Below, piece after piece: positions 53,857 to 62,646 of a stretch of 64,000 bases of DNA. How positions within the stretch are numbered: the first letter of the stretch is position 1; every line of letters starts with the position of its first letter. The stretch spans positions 2,852,001-2,916,000 of the forward strand of contig NZ_CP017141.1 in NCBI RefSeq assembly GCF_001721645.1, written 5' to 3'. Source of the DNA: Pedobacter steynii. Lineage in GTDB: Bacteria; Bacteroidota; Bacteroidia; Sphingobacteriales; Sphingobacteriaceae. The position numbers were made by a program, and so were the translations under genes. The notes under the pieces were generated by a model that saw only the letters and a program-made list of their open reading frames with translations, had not been told where the DNA came from and did not search any database.

Positions 53857-53884
53857 TAAAAAAAGCGTGCCCTGGAGAACGCTT
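53857..53884 (-). terminator. terminator-like hairpin of the 52-residue gene
   Basis: A 6-base stem (AAGCGT against ACGCTT) with a 10-base loop, followed on the reverse strand by seven T. It starts 38 bases after the stop of the 52-residue gene and may also act on the forward transcript. Confidence 0.5.
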
Positions 53885-53921
53885 CAAAAATTAATTAATT
53901 TATACAGTTATACTCTGGAGC

Positions 53922-54080
53922 TTAGGAAAAGAGGATTGCTCCGGCAATTACTGCTGCAAACAGCAGGATGATCACTATACGGTCTATCTTAATCCACTCA
54001 CGTTTTGTGAGTGCCCTTTCTTTTTTTTCCTCTTTTTGCCTTGCAAAAACCTGAAGGATGGAATAAGATTTACTTAACAT
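53922..54080 (-). CDS. 52-residue single-span membrane protein
   Basis: A short gene of 53 codons from ATG at 54080 to TAA. The N-terminal half is very basic (ARQKEEKKERALTKREW) and the C-terminal half is one hydrophobic helix (IVIILLFAAVIAGAILF). It fits a small inner-membrane protein with the N-terminus inside. The frame, the coding-like composition and the terminator downstream support it; I know no family. Confidence 0.6.
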   Translation of the reverse strand: MLSKSYSILQVFARQKEEKKERALTKREWIKIDRIVIILLFAAVIAGAILFS

Positions 54081-54453
54081 AGATGGCTGCTTTTTAGTAG
54101 TTCATTTAATGCAAAGTGCGCGCCAAAATTTTAAAGAAATGTGAAAATGTTAGTAATTTTCATTTCTTTCCTGATTTTGTTGCTTATCTGTGATTTTTAT
54201 ATTCATTTACAGGGAGTTGTTGTCCAGTATCCCCTCATATTGTCCTCTTTTTGACCATATCGGAAATTAGTATTTCATTTTCAGTTGGCGAGAGCATATT
54301 CATGCCAAACCTGTGTTTTGGTACTGATTTCAATTACACTAAAATTTAATTCGTAAAATTATATATCTGATATATAAGTATTTACATAGATTTTATTATT
54401 TATTATAGTACTATGTATTGCATATTACTATATAAAACATATAACTTTGTATT
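54081..54453. other. 373-base intergenic region with inverted repeats
   Basis: No gene. Near 54133-54169 AAAGAAATG and CATTTCTTT form a 9-base inverted repeat that could be a hairpin in the leader of the 52-residue gene. Closer to padR, TATATAT-CTG-ATATATA (54360-54376) and TACATAG/CTATGTA (54383-54389 and 54411-54417) are inverted repeats that may bind PadR. The rest is AT-rich without signals I can name. Confidence 0.5.
54442..54449 (+). promoter_or_regulatory. -7 promoter element of padR-pspC
   Basis: TAACTTTG is an exact TAnnTTTG and lies 4 bases before the padR ATG, again predicting a leaderless transcript. TATTG about 21 bases upstream is a weak -33 candidate. Confidence 0.45.
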
Positions 54454-54810
54454 ATGATAGCAGAAAATACGCAAACACAAATGCGAAAGGGCATATTGGA
54501 ATACTGTGTGCTCCTGATCATATCCAGAGGTGAGATCTATGCTTCTGATATTATCGCAGAATTAAAGTCAGCCAAATTGTTGGTGGTAGAAGGAACTTTG
54601 TATCCGCTGCTTACCCGATTAAAAAATAATGGCTTGTTGAGTTACAACTGGGTCGAGTCTACTTCAGGGCCTCCCCGGAAATACTACCTTTTAACGGCTG
54701 AAGGGAAAGCCATCCTCAGTCAGCTGGATTATACCTGGCAAGAGCTGGCCTATGCAATAGATACTTCAAAAAAAGGAGCTGATCTGGAATCCGGGAACCA
54801 AACTAATTAA
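54454..54810 (+). CDS. PadR-family transcriptional regulator
   Basis: A 118-residue winged-helix regulator of the small PadR type. The N-terminal MRKGILEYCVLLIISRGEIYASDI and the wing segment VVEGTLYPLLTRLKNNGLLSY are family signatures, with the C-terminal helix used for dimer formation. In Bacteroidota such genes often lie next to a PspC-type membrane protein, as here (8 bases downstream). Inverted repeats in the upstream region may be its operator. Confidence 0.92.
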   Translation: MIAENTQTQMRKGILEYCVLLIISRGEIYASDIIAELKSAKLLVVEGTLYPLLTRLKNNGLLSYNWVESTSGPPRKYYLLTAEGKAILSQLDYTWQELAYAIDTSKKGADLESGNQTN

Positions 54811-54818
54811 ACCAAACA

Positions 54819-56369
54819 ATGAAGAAGACACTTAACATAAATATTGGTAACTCCATCGTTCACATTGAAGAGGATGCTTACGAGATGCTTACCGTTTACC
54901 TGAATGAAGTAAAGCATCATTTTGCAAAAAATGCAGACGATTTTGAAATCGTAACAGATATTGAGAACCGGATTGCCGAAATGTTTGGCGAGATCCTGAC
55001 CGCTCAGCAGAAACAGGCCATCAATATAGATGATGTAAAATCTGTAACCGCACAGATGGGTTCTGTAAAGGATTTCGAAACTTCAGAAGAATCTGAAGGT
55101 ACCGTGGATCCCCTTTCTCATATTCCTCCGTACGATGGGGTGAAAAAATTATATAGAGACACAGATCAGGCAATGGTTGCCGGTGTATGTATTGGCCTGG
55201 CTCATTACCTGGGCATGGAAGCACGTTGGATTCGTCTGGCAGCTTTAATTTCTGTGTTTGTTGGAGGATCGGGTATCCTGGCTTATCTGATCATGTGGAT
55301 CGTTATTCCAAGGGCAGAAAGCAGGTCTGAGAAAATGACAATGAGAGGGGAAGCACCAAACCTGAGAGGATTTGCAAATAGCCACCTGAATCCTTTGATG
55401 AAACAATCGCGTGGGTTTATTGCAGAGTTTTTTGAATTTCTTGGCAGCTTTATTCAAGGCGCGGGAAAAACGTTGTTTAAAATAATTGCGGTTGGAATTA
55501 TCATTTTCGGCTCCTTCTTTCTTTTAGGCCTGATTGTAATGACTGCCGGTTTATTTGGAATCTGGGATTCTGATGTTTATAACTATTTTCCGGTAAGCAT
55601 GGTGAATGAAAATTACCTTAGCTCCTTAGTATTTGCCACCTTTATTGTTTTTGCAGTCCCATTGCTGGCTTTAGTACTTTTCTCCATCAGAGTGGCTTTT
55701 AATGGGAAGGCGATTAACAAAACTCTTTCTTTTGGCTTGCTGATCATCTGGCTTGGCGGAGTAGTGGTAGGTATATTTTACATCGCTAAGATTACCACAG
55801 AATTTAAGGAAAGTGCCGAGCTGGCTCAGGTTTCTTCATTGGTTCCGCATAAAACCATCCTTCTGACGGTAGACAAGAGCCGTTTCTTTAGTAAACAAGA
55901 TAGCATCAATTATCAGATAGACCCTGATAATTACAAAGGCCGGAGAATTTTAAATGATCATCACGGTCCTTTTGATGAACCCAGAAATGTAAGCCTTAGG
56001 ATTGAAAAAAGTGAGCAGGGAAAAAGCGAGCTGATTAGAAATTATAGCGCACAGGGAAAAACGTTTGAAGCTGCTTTAAAAGAAGCCCAGAATATTCATT
56101 ATGACTTTTTGCAAACGGATTCTGTGCTGAATTTCAGTTCACGTTTACACCTGACTAAAAAAGCCAGCTGGCGTAATCAGGAAGTTAATCTGATGCTTAA
56201 AGTACCTGTAGGCACCCATTTAAAAATCAGTCGCGAGCTGGAATGGTTTTTAAACGGGTACAATTACTGGGGCTGTAATGAGGATCCTGGTGTTGAATTT
56301 TCAGAATGGATCATGACAGATACAGGCTTAAAATGTCTGAATGAACGTAAAGATCCGGAGAACGAATAG
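54819..56369 (+). CDS. PspC domain membrane protein
   Basis: A 516-residue protein. The N-terminal 80 residues (KKTLNINIGNSIVHIEEDAYEML) form a small soluble domain common in front of Bacteroidota PspC. The PspC domain follows (about 107-165: KKLYRDTDQAMVAGVCIGLA, then a membrane helix). Further membrane segments are near 215-240, 262-285 and 300-322. The C-terminal 180 residues are extracytoplasmic and beta-rich. It is likely an envelope-stress component controlled by PadR. Confidence 0.85.
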   Translation: MKKTLNINIGNSIVHIEEDAYEMLTVYLNEVKHHFAKNADDFEIVTDIENRIAEMFGEILTAQQKQAINIDDVKSVTAQMGSVKDFETSEESEGTVDPLSHIPPYDGVKKLYRDTDQAMVAGVCIGLAHYLGMEARWIRLAALISVFVGGSGILAYLIMWIVIPRAESRSEKMTMRGEAPNLRGFANSHLNPLMKQSRGFIAEFFEFLGSFIQGAGKTLFKIIAVGIIIFGSFFLLGLIVMTAGLFGIWDSDVYNYFPVSMVNENYLSSLVFATFIVFAVPLLALVLFSIRVAFNGKAINKTLSFGLLIIWLGGVVVGIFYIAKITTEFKESAELAQVSSLVPHKTILLTVDKSRFFSKQDSINYQIDPDNYKGRRILNDHHGPFDEPRNVSLRIEKSEQGKSELIRNYSAQGKTFEAALKEAQNIHYDFLQTDSVLNFSSRLHLTKKASWRNQEVNLMLKVPVGTHLKISRELEWFLNGYNYWGCNEDPGVEFSEWIMTDTGLKCLNERKDPENE

Positions 56370-56378
56370 TCCCTTTCT

Positions 56379-59096
56379 TTACTTCACTGTATAGCGGTAG
56401 ACAAAGCGGCTTAAATTGCCGAATTTGTCTACCCCTTCAATCACTGCTCTGTAAGTTCCTTTACCATCTGCATTAAAATATTCTAATGTTAACGGAGCAG
56501 TTCCGGAAGTAACCACTTTTGGATTCCAGTAAATGGTACTTCTTAAATCATTAAAATTATAGGTGTTTGCAGGGTTGGTATATTTTGGCATATAAAACTC
56601 TCTCTGTTTGCTGAAACCTTTCGGACTGAATTTTAACATGTTCTGCTGAGGCATCATTTTTTTCAGATCAGCAAGGCTCATTGTGCTTTTCTTCACTTTC
56701 TTTGTATTCACCACCAAAACGCCATTGGTATTGTACATCCTGTTGATGGTTCCAAGTTCATCTTTGGTGAAAACCTCTACAGATTCTACGTCTGTTGGGA
56801 GGACGCTTAATAAAGCCATATAATCCAGTGCCATTCCATTGATGAAAATCTGTACGGGTACCCTGCTTCCCGCCTGATAATCCCGGGTTACATAGAAATT
56901 ATTCTCAAAAAACGTTAGCCCCATAGCCATAGTCTGCAGGCAGAGTGCAAGGGAATTACAATCTTTCAGGCGATCCCCATCAATCACTGTTCCGGTGATT
57001 GAACTTAATCCAGCCAGGGACGGATGATCAGCATGACTAGGTTTTTTTACTTTCGCACCCTCAATTTTTACTTCTTTTAGGGTACGGAGATAGCTATACT
57101 GACGCTTGCTGTTACTTAAATAGGCAGATAAAGTACTGTCAATGTTGACTACTTCTTCTGCAGGATAAGGATTTTTGCCTACTTCAGGTAAAGGTGATCC
57201 ATCCAGCATGATCATCAGGTTAGAACCATTGGTACTATATTTCGCATTAATCAGTACTTCGGATGAATCCGGGATTGATAAGTTGGAAAAGGCAAACAAA
57301 CCGGAAGGACTGGTAATTGCCTCCGAAGAAATATTAGTCCCGGGAACGGTTAAGCGCAAGGCCCCTTTCCTTACCGGCATACCAGTACGGTCCCGTAATG
57401 TTCCGGTAATGCGCATATCCTGTTCTGGTAAGTAGGTAACCGGAGGAAACTTATTGCCAAGAATGTCTTTGTAGGCAAAGCGGCGATAACCCTGCGTAAG
57501 CATTAGCACATCCAGGTCTGCGAGCTTTTTCTCATCTGTTTTAGTGAAATAATAATTTGGCTTTTCAACATATCCCTGAAGATCTGAAGTCAGCAACAGG
57601 GAACTCAAAATCGTGGTTTCCGTTTCTTCATTAACCGGTACTTTAGATTCATCGGTAACAGAGATTGAATAATTTCCTTCCAATGGTTGGGTTGCATTTT
57701 TAGGACTAAGGGTCAGTTTTACTTTTTGTCTTGGTTTATAGGATGGAAGGTCCGTTTTAAGGGATAGGTTTTCATTTAGCGGATAGTTGAATGCCAGCCT
57801 CTCGTTAATTGGGTCTCCGGATTCCGAAAATAAGGTCACCTGAACAATTCCTGCTGGAAATTTGTCCTTAGGAATTTTTGCTGAGTTAACCTGAGTTGCC
57901 AAACGTGTTTTGGCAGCATAATAGATAATTCCGCCCTGAGTAGCTACAATAAAGAAAACCTTCCCTTTGTTCTGCTGATAATAGTTGTCGTTGGCCATAA
58001 TTTTCAAATTAAAAGCCGACGGATCAGTGTTGGTAATCTGAGTAATGATTCCTGATGGCAACGCTTTAGGTAAGTCAAAACTTTTAGTGCTTCCGTCTTT
58101 AAAGGTAATGTTTGCCTTATAGGTTTTATCAGGCTCCATATTCAGGTAAAAAGAACCCATACCTAAATGACTGGAATTGAAGTTGCTCAGGGTATTTCCC
58201 TGGCTGTCAGTTACGGTTCCTTTGAGGTCGATCCCCAGTCCCTTCGCTGTAATGGCCTTAAAGCTAATCCGCAGCGCTAATCCGCTAATCATTTCTCCAC
58301 CTTCAGGGAAAAACTGAACATCATGGGTGCTGGCTACGGGCCTCAGATTAAAGCTGGAAGTCACGATATCTTTATCTGTGGTACTGAGTTCGGTAATCAG
58401 TTCTCCGTTAGTGATCAGTTCATTCTTTTTAGGTTCAATTTTTATTTTCAGGATTCCATTCTGGTCGGTTGTTCCTTTTCCTTTACTCACAATTTCGTAA
58501 TTGGAGATCACTCTCCAGTTGACCGTCTTGTTTGCCTGTGCTACTTTATCTGCATTTTTGAATTGTACTATGGCCTCAATACTTTGACTCTTTTCGCTCT
58601 GTGTGTTCTTATAGCTGAAGTGGGTGATGAGTTGTTTGTCTATAGCTTCCCCGATAGGAATGGTCTTGCTGAAAAAATACTTTTCATTTGAATTGAGCAT
58701 CCATACGGTATAAGCCCTGATGTAATAATTTCCTTGTTTATAAGTACCAGGGGTAAGGGGGATGTTTCCTGTGGCTACGCTGTTCACAGCTGGTAATTTT
58801 ATGGTTTGTACCAAAGAATCTTTTGCATTGACCACATCCACATAAACGATCTTGCTCAGCTGCGAAGGGATATTTTGTTCCATAGTCAGGTAAGCTTTAA
58901 ACCAGATGGTATCGGCCACGCTGTAGTAAGGTTTATCAAAATGGACATATACCTTTTCTACGGGGTGTTCATCGGATAGCTTTTTGGTTTTGCTAATAAT
59001 GTTGTCTAAAACGATACTGTCCTGCTGTGCATTGGCAGAAAGTTGCACGGAAGTAGATAGCAGTATAAGGGCAATAAAGAAGTTTATAAATCTCAT
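56379..59096 (-). CDS. MG2-like exported protein with plug-type domain
   Basis: A 905-residue exported protein with a signal peptide (about 1-23, ending ANAQ). The start of the mature part (EKVYVHFDKPYYSVADTIWFKAYL) is an MG2-type macroglobulin domain. Further beta domains follow, then a CarboxypepD-like part near 560-640 and a short plug-type segment near 735-805 (VESVEVFTKDELGTINRMYN then NGVLVVNTKK) without a beta barrel. It does not contain a thioester motif. The true start is ATG at 59096; the preceding TTG is in frame. Function unknown, probably envelope-associated. Confidence 0.75.
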   Translation of the reverse strand: MRFINFFIALILLSTSVQLSANAQQDSIVLDNIISKTKKLSDEHPVEKVYVHFDKPYYSVADTIWFKAYLTMEQNIPSQLSKIVYVDVVNAKDSLVQTIKLPAVNSVATGNIPLTPGTYKQGNYYIRAYTVWMLNSNEKYFFSKTIPIGEAIDKQLITHFSYKNTQSEKSQSIEAIVQFKNADKVAQANKTVNWRVISNYEIVSKGKGTTDQNGILKIKIEPKKNELITNGELITELSTTDKDIVTSSFNLRPVASTHDVQFFPEGGEMISGLALRISFKAITAKGLGIDLKGTVTDSQGNTLSNFNSSHLGMGSFYLNMEPDKTYKANITFKDGSTKSFDLPKALPSGIITQITNTDPSAFNLKIMANDNYYQQNKGKVFFIVATQGGIIYYAAKTRLATQVNSAKIPKDKFPAGIVQVTLFSESGDPINERLAFNYPLNENLSLKTDLPSYKPRQKVKLTLSPKNATQPLEGNYSISVTDESKVPVNEETETTILSSLLLTSDLQGYVEKPNYYFTKTDEKKLADLDVLMLTQGYRRFAYKDILGNKFPPVTYLPEQDMRITGTLRDRTGMPVRKGALRLTVPGTNISSEAITSPSGLFAFSNLSIPDSSEVLINAKYSTNGSNLMIMLDGSPLPEVGKNPYPAEEVVNIDSTLSAYLSNSKRQYSYLRTLKEVKIEGAKVKKPSHADHPSLAGLSSITGTVIDGDRLKDCNSLALCLQTMAMGLTFFENNFYVTRDYQAGSRVPVQIFINGMALDYMALLSVLPTDVESVEVFTKDELGTINRMYNTNGVLVVNTKKVKKSTMSLADLKKMMPQQNMLKFSPKGFSKQREFYMPKYTNPANTYNFNDLRSTIYWNPKVVTSGTAPLTLEYFNADGKGTYRAVIEGVDKFGNLSRFVYRYTVK

Positions 59097-59191
59097 CAAA
59101 ATAGTTCAATACGGTTAATATGGCTAATATATTCATTTATGAGCTGAATAGCCTTATCCCGGGGGATGTTTAACACTTTTTGACATTTGTG

Positions 59192-60367
59192 CTATCCCTT
59201 AGCCTGGAAAATCCGGATACTCAGCCATAGGCTTAGCAGGAGCAAAACCGGAAGCAGAACGCTGAAGAATGAAGCGTGAATATATAGAAAGGTAAATATC
59301 AGTATCCCGGAGAGGAAGATGATGGAGGCAATTCTTCTGGTTTTCCTAAAGAAAAGAACCAGGTAAAATGGATGACACCATAAAATATTGAAATTATACC
59401 AAAGCAGATCCAGTGCTGAGTTGCAGGAAAGGTAAACCAGCAGTAATCCAAGGGTACTTAAGGCCAGAATAAAAAATCCATCGAGAAAGGAGATCAATTT
59501 TTTTGGTACCGAATATCGTTGAGGATGGGCAGACAGGCCAGCTGAAATACCAAGGACGAAAAATAAATTTAGGCCATAAGACAGGAGGTAGAAAACAGGG
59601 AGCCCGGAGGCGGTTTGATGTTGGGATTTAAACAAATAAACAATGGGTGCAGATAATTTAATGGTTCCCAGTTGTATTTTATCCATTGTTTTTTGTAGCG
59701 TATCCGGTAGAAATAAGCTGACACTTTTGTTGGTAATGGTATCTGACCTTCTGCCAAGTAAGCTGTTCATGCCAATCATTTCAAATTCCTGCCGGCGGAG
59801 GTAAACATTCAATAGATCCCTGACAGGAGGCCCTTTGCCCGCATTTAATTTGAGCAAGGCTTGGTCAAAATCGGGCCCCAGGGATTCGGATAAGAGGTCG
59901 ATGATTTTGGTAGAGCAGTTTTGTTTTACGAAATCATAGTTGTAGGACCTGTTTTGAGGTTTGATTTGTTCCTGAAGTAAGGAAAGTAATTTGTTTTTCT
60001 GAGACTCATTTAACTGCAATACCTGTTCAGTAACAGACTGCTCATCCACGATGTAAGATTGAATGAAGGTCTGATACTCTGTTACAGATAGAAAATACCT
60101 CATTTGCCCATGAAGAAAGTTAACATAAAATTTAGGGTCACCTGTATCAAAGGTTCCGTAATTATAGACCAGGTCGGACTGGTTGTTGTTACTTTTTATC
60201 CGTATTGCACTATGACCAAATAAGGCATAAATGTACCGGTCAGTTTTTTCGCAGGTCAGCAGGCTTACCGAGAAATTTGCTACAGGTGCTTTCTGGCTGG
60301 CTGTACTTACTTTCTGGCATAATAAAAAGATAACGGTCAGGAGTAGAAACCTATTTGATCTGCTCAT
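59192..60367 (-). CDS. DUF4105 protein, possible lipoprotein N-acyltransferase Lnb
   Basis: A 391-residue membrane protein. A signal peptide (about 1-24) is followed by the DUF4105 domain with conserved LFGHSAIRI (His52) and KQNCSTKI (Cys151), the likely catalytic pair. From about residue 245 there are five hydrophobic segments to the C-terminus. DUF4105 proteins of Bacteroides were recently identified as lipoprotein N-acyltransferases (Lnb) that act without Lnt. Here a classical lnt is also present (6.4-8.0 kb), so the role needs care. It lies 92 bases upstream of the plug-type protein gene on the same strand. Confidence 0.75.
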   Translation of the reverse strand: MSRSNRFLLLTVIFLLCQKVSTASQKAPVANFSVSLLTCEKTDRYIYALFGHSAIRIKSNNNQSDLVYNYGTFDTGDPKFYVNFLHGQMRYFLSVTEYQTFIQSYIVDEQSVTEQVLQLNESQKNKLLSLLQEQIKPQNRSYNYDFVKQNCSTKIIDLLSESLGPDFDQALLKLNAGKGPPVRDLLNVYLRRQEFEMIGMNSLLGRRSDTITNKSVSLFLPDTLQKTMDKIQLGTIKLSAPIVYLFKSQHQTASGLPVFYLLSYGLNLFFVLGISAGLSAHPQRYSVPKKLISFLDGFFILALSTLGLLLVYLSCNSALDLLWYNFNILWCHPFYLVLFFRKTRRIASIIFLSGILIFTFLYIHASFFSVLLPVLLLLSLWLSIRIFQAKG

Positions 60368-60408
60368 TGCGGCAATTTGTAGCGAAGAAAGAATCCTGTA
60401 GAAATGAT

Positions 60409-60439
60409 TCGCCCGGCATGCTGTTGCGATGCCGGGCGA
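60409..60439 (-). terminator. terminator-like hairpin after the nitroreductase gene
   Basis: A perfect 11-base GC-rich stem (TCGCCCGGCAT against ATGCCGGGCGA) with a 9-base loop, 5 bases after the stop codon at 60445. No strong T tract follows on the reverse strand. Confidence 0.6.
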
Positions 60440-60444
60440 TACTT

Positions 60445-61077
60445 TTATTTAATTTCGATGATGAAATCTTCCAGTGGGGTGCGGACCTTTTTCAGGTTTA
60501 CCAACCAGTCGCCACTTTCGTCTCTGTATCCAAGAGGTAATAAAGTAGTGGTACGAAGACCTTTTTCTTTCAGACCCAATAGTTCATCAAGTTTAGCCGG
60601 ATCAAAACCTTCCATTGGAGTAGCATCAACTTTTAATAAAGCCGCTTCTGCAAGTGCTACGCCAAAGCCAATATAAGCTTGTTTTGCTGCATGGTTGAAG
60701 TTTTCTTCAGGAGTTCTTGCAGTATAGTTGGCCACAAGGTTGTTTACATAATCTGAATGAGAATCTGCCGGCATGCCGCGCTCTCTGTTGCCATGGGCAA
60801 ATACGTTTCTGATGTTCTCTTCTGTGTAATTATCCCATGCTGCGAAAATCAACAAATGCGAAGAATCAGTGATCTGAGACTGGCCATAGGCAAGATCCTT
60901 GATTTTTTCCTTTAACTCAGGGTTGGTAACCACAATGATTTTGAATGGTTGTAATCCTGAAGAGGTCGGGGCAAGGTGTGCTGCTGCAAGGATTTGATCT
61001 ACTTTATCCTGTGAAACTTTCTCACCATTCATTTTTTTTGTGGCGTAGCGCCATTTTAATGCTTCAATTAAGCTCAT
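60445..61077 (-). CDS. NAD(P)H-dependent nitroreductase (NfsB-like)
   Basis: A 210-residue FMN enzyme of the nitroreductase superfamily. The N-terminal MSLIEALKWRYATKKMNGEK and APTSSGLQPFKIIVV match the FMN-binding region, and the C-terminal LGLKEKGLRTTTLLPLGYR is the conserved NfsB-type end. It reduces nitroaromatics or quinones with NAD(P)H. It is probably monocistronic. Confidence 0.9.
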   Translation of the reverse strand: MSLIEALKWRYATKKMNGEKVSQDKVDQILAAAHLAPTSSGLQPFKIIVVTNPELKEKIKDLAYGQSQITDSSHLLIFAAWDNYTEENIRNVFAHGNRERGMPADSHSDYVNNLVANYTARTPEENFNHAAKQAYIGFGVALAEAALLKVDATPMEGFDPAKLDELLGLKEKGLRTTTLLPLGYRDESGDWLVNLKKVRTPLEDFIIEIK

Positions 61078-61408
61078 ATTCTTATTTTTTAGCTAAAATA
61101 TTCTTGTTTTTAATGTGTTGGTTATATAGCGACTAAATAAATAACACCGTTAGCAAATGTAAGTATGTTATGGTCGTCTGCTTAATCGTTTTTTGCTTTT
61201 TACTTTTAGATGATACTTGCATTGCTACAAAAAAAGTACGGAATAACATTTGGATTAGTTTTTTTTATTCCGTAAAATCGTTTATTGTTATGCAAGCATA
61301 ATTGTTTTGCTGAAAACTCAATCAAATTTAAATTGTTAATTCTGAGCAAGATCGACATTGATTATTTTTTTGAGGTTAACCGAATATCAATTTAATAACT
61401 ATCCAAAT
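61078..61408. other. 331-base intergenic region between nitroreductase and fadL
   Basis: No gene. On the reverse strand TACATTTG at 61154-61161 is a candidate -7 element for the nitroreductase. On the forward strand TACGGAATAA (61237-61246) and TTATTCCGTA (61265-61274) form a perfect 10-base inverted repeat with 18 bases between arms, about 135 bases upstream of fadL, followed by TTATGC-AA-GCATAA at 61288-61301. These may be operators of the fadL-SGNH pair. Confidence 0.5.
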
Positions 61409-62623
61409 ATGAAAAAGATCCTCCTTAGTTGTTTACTGGCTGTGCCTATTTTAGGCTACTCCCAATCCTTTCAGGTGAACCTTCAGGGCCAAAAACAGAC
61501 CGCCATGGGCGGTGCTGGAACAGGTGTTGCCCTTGATGAAGCCGCTGTGTTTTTTAATCCTGGAGCTGTCTCCTTCCTAAAGAAAAATGGTATTCAGGCT
61601 GGTATCAGTCCATTATACCTTAAAACGGCTTTCCGCGAAAATGGTTCCAACATTACAGAATATAATAAAGACAAAATTGCTACACCTGTGATGGGATATG
61701 CAGTTTTTGGTTCACCGGAAAACCGGTTGAGATTTGGTATTGGTATTTACACCCCGTTTGGTGGTGCCATGCACTGGAAAGAAGACTGGACTGGAAAATA
61801 TACGGTGACCTCCCTGGATCTTCAGGCAATTTACATCCAGCCAACCTTGAGTTTGAAAATTACAGACCATATCGGTATCGGTGGAGGTTTGGTGTATTCA
61901 CTGGGAAAAGTTGATCTTAGAAGGGCCGTTCCAATCACTAAGCCTAATGGAGAACCTTCAACCGCAAAGCTTAAAGGTGATGCAAAAGATTTTGGCTGGA
62001 ATGCAGGAATTTATGTGCAAACGGTTTCTGGTGTTTCTATCGGAGTAACCCATCGTTCGCAGATTACAGCGAAGGTAAAAAATGGGGATGCCATTTTTGA
62101 TGTTCCTGATGCTTTGAGGGCAACTATGCCAACGAAATTTAATGCCGAATTGCCCTTGCCAGCAACGACTTCTATTGGATTTGGTTTTTACCCTTCTACG
62201 AAAACCACCATCGCTGTTGATGTAAACTGGGTACACTGGAATAAATATAAAGAACTGGCTTTTGATTACGACAATAATGCCAGAATTCCTGATACCAAAT
62301 CACCTAGAAATTACCATGATGCTGCGGCCTTCCGTCTGGGGATCGAAAATCAAACGACTAACAGATTGGCTTTACGGGCAGGTATTGGGTATGCTATGAC
62401 GCCGGTAGGAAAAGGTTATGTAACACCAGAAGTTCCGGATGCTGACCGTCTTTTGCTAAGTGCAGGTCTTGGCTTTAAAGCATCTGAAAGATTCCTTATT
62501 GATTTGTCTTTCCTATATGAAAATGTGAAAGCCAGAAATGAAACTAATATTGAAACAGGCCTGAGTGGTGAGTTTAAAACTGCAGCATATATCCCAGGTA
62601 TTTCTTTCTCTTATAAATGGTAG
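61409..62623 (+). CDS. OmpP1/FadL/TodX family outer-membrane transporter
   Basis: A 404-residue outer-membrane protein for uptake of fatty acids or hydrophobic compounds. The signal peptide ends near residue 19 (GYSQ). The N-terminal hatch segment QGQKQTAMGGAGTGVALDEAAVFFNPGAVSF is the FadL signature, followed by barrel strands (GYAVFGSPENRLRFGIGIYTPFGG) and a C-terminal SFSYKW. The ATG at 61409 is chosen from the signal peptide. The following SGNH lipase starts 24 bases later, which suggests release of fatty acids outside and uptake through FadL. Confidence 0.93.
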   Translation: MKKILLSCLLAVPILGYSQSFQVNLQGQKQTAMGGAGTGVALDEAAVFFNPGAVSFLKKNGIQAGISPLYLKTAFRENGSNITEYNKDKIATPVMGYAVFGSPENRLRFGIGIYTPFGGAMHWKEDWTGKYTVTSLDLQAIYIQPTLSLKITDHIGIGGGLVYSLGKVDLRRAVPITKPNGEPSTAKLKGDAKDFGWNAGIYVQTVSGVSIGVTHRSQITAKVKNGDAIFDVPDALRATMPTKFNAELPLPATTSIGFGFYPSTKTTIAVDVNWVHWNKYKELAFDYDNNARIPDTKSPRNYHDAAAFRLGIENQTTNRLALRAGIGYAMTPVGKGYVTPEVPDADRLLLSAGLGFKASERFLIDLSFLYENVKARNETNIETGLSGEFKTAAYIPGISFSYKW

Positions 62624-62646
62624 TTAACCTTTTCAGAAAAAACGTA

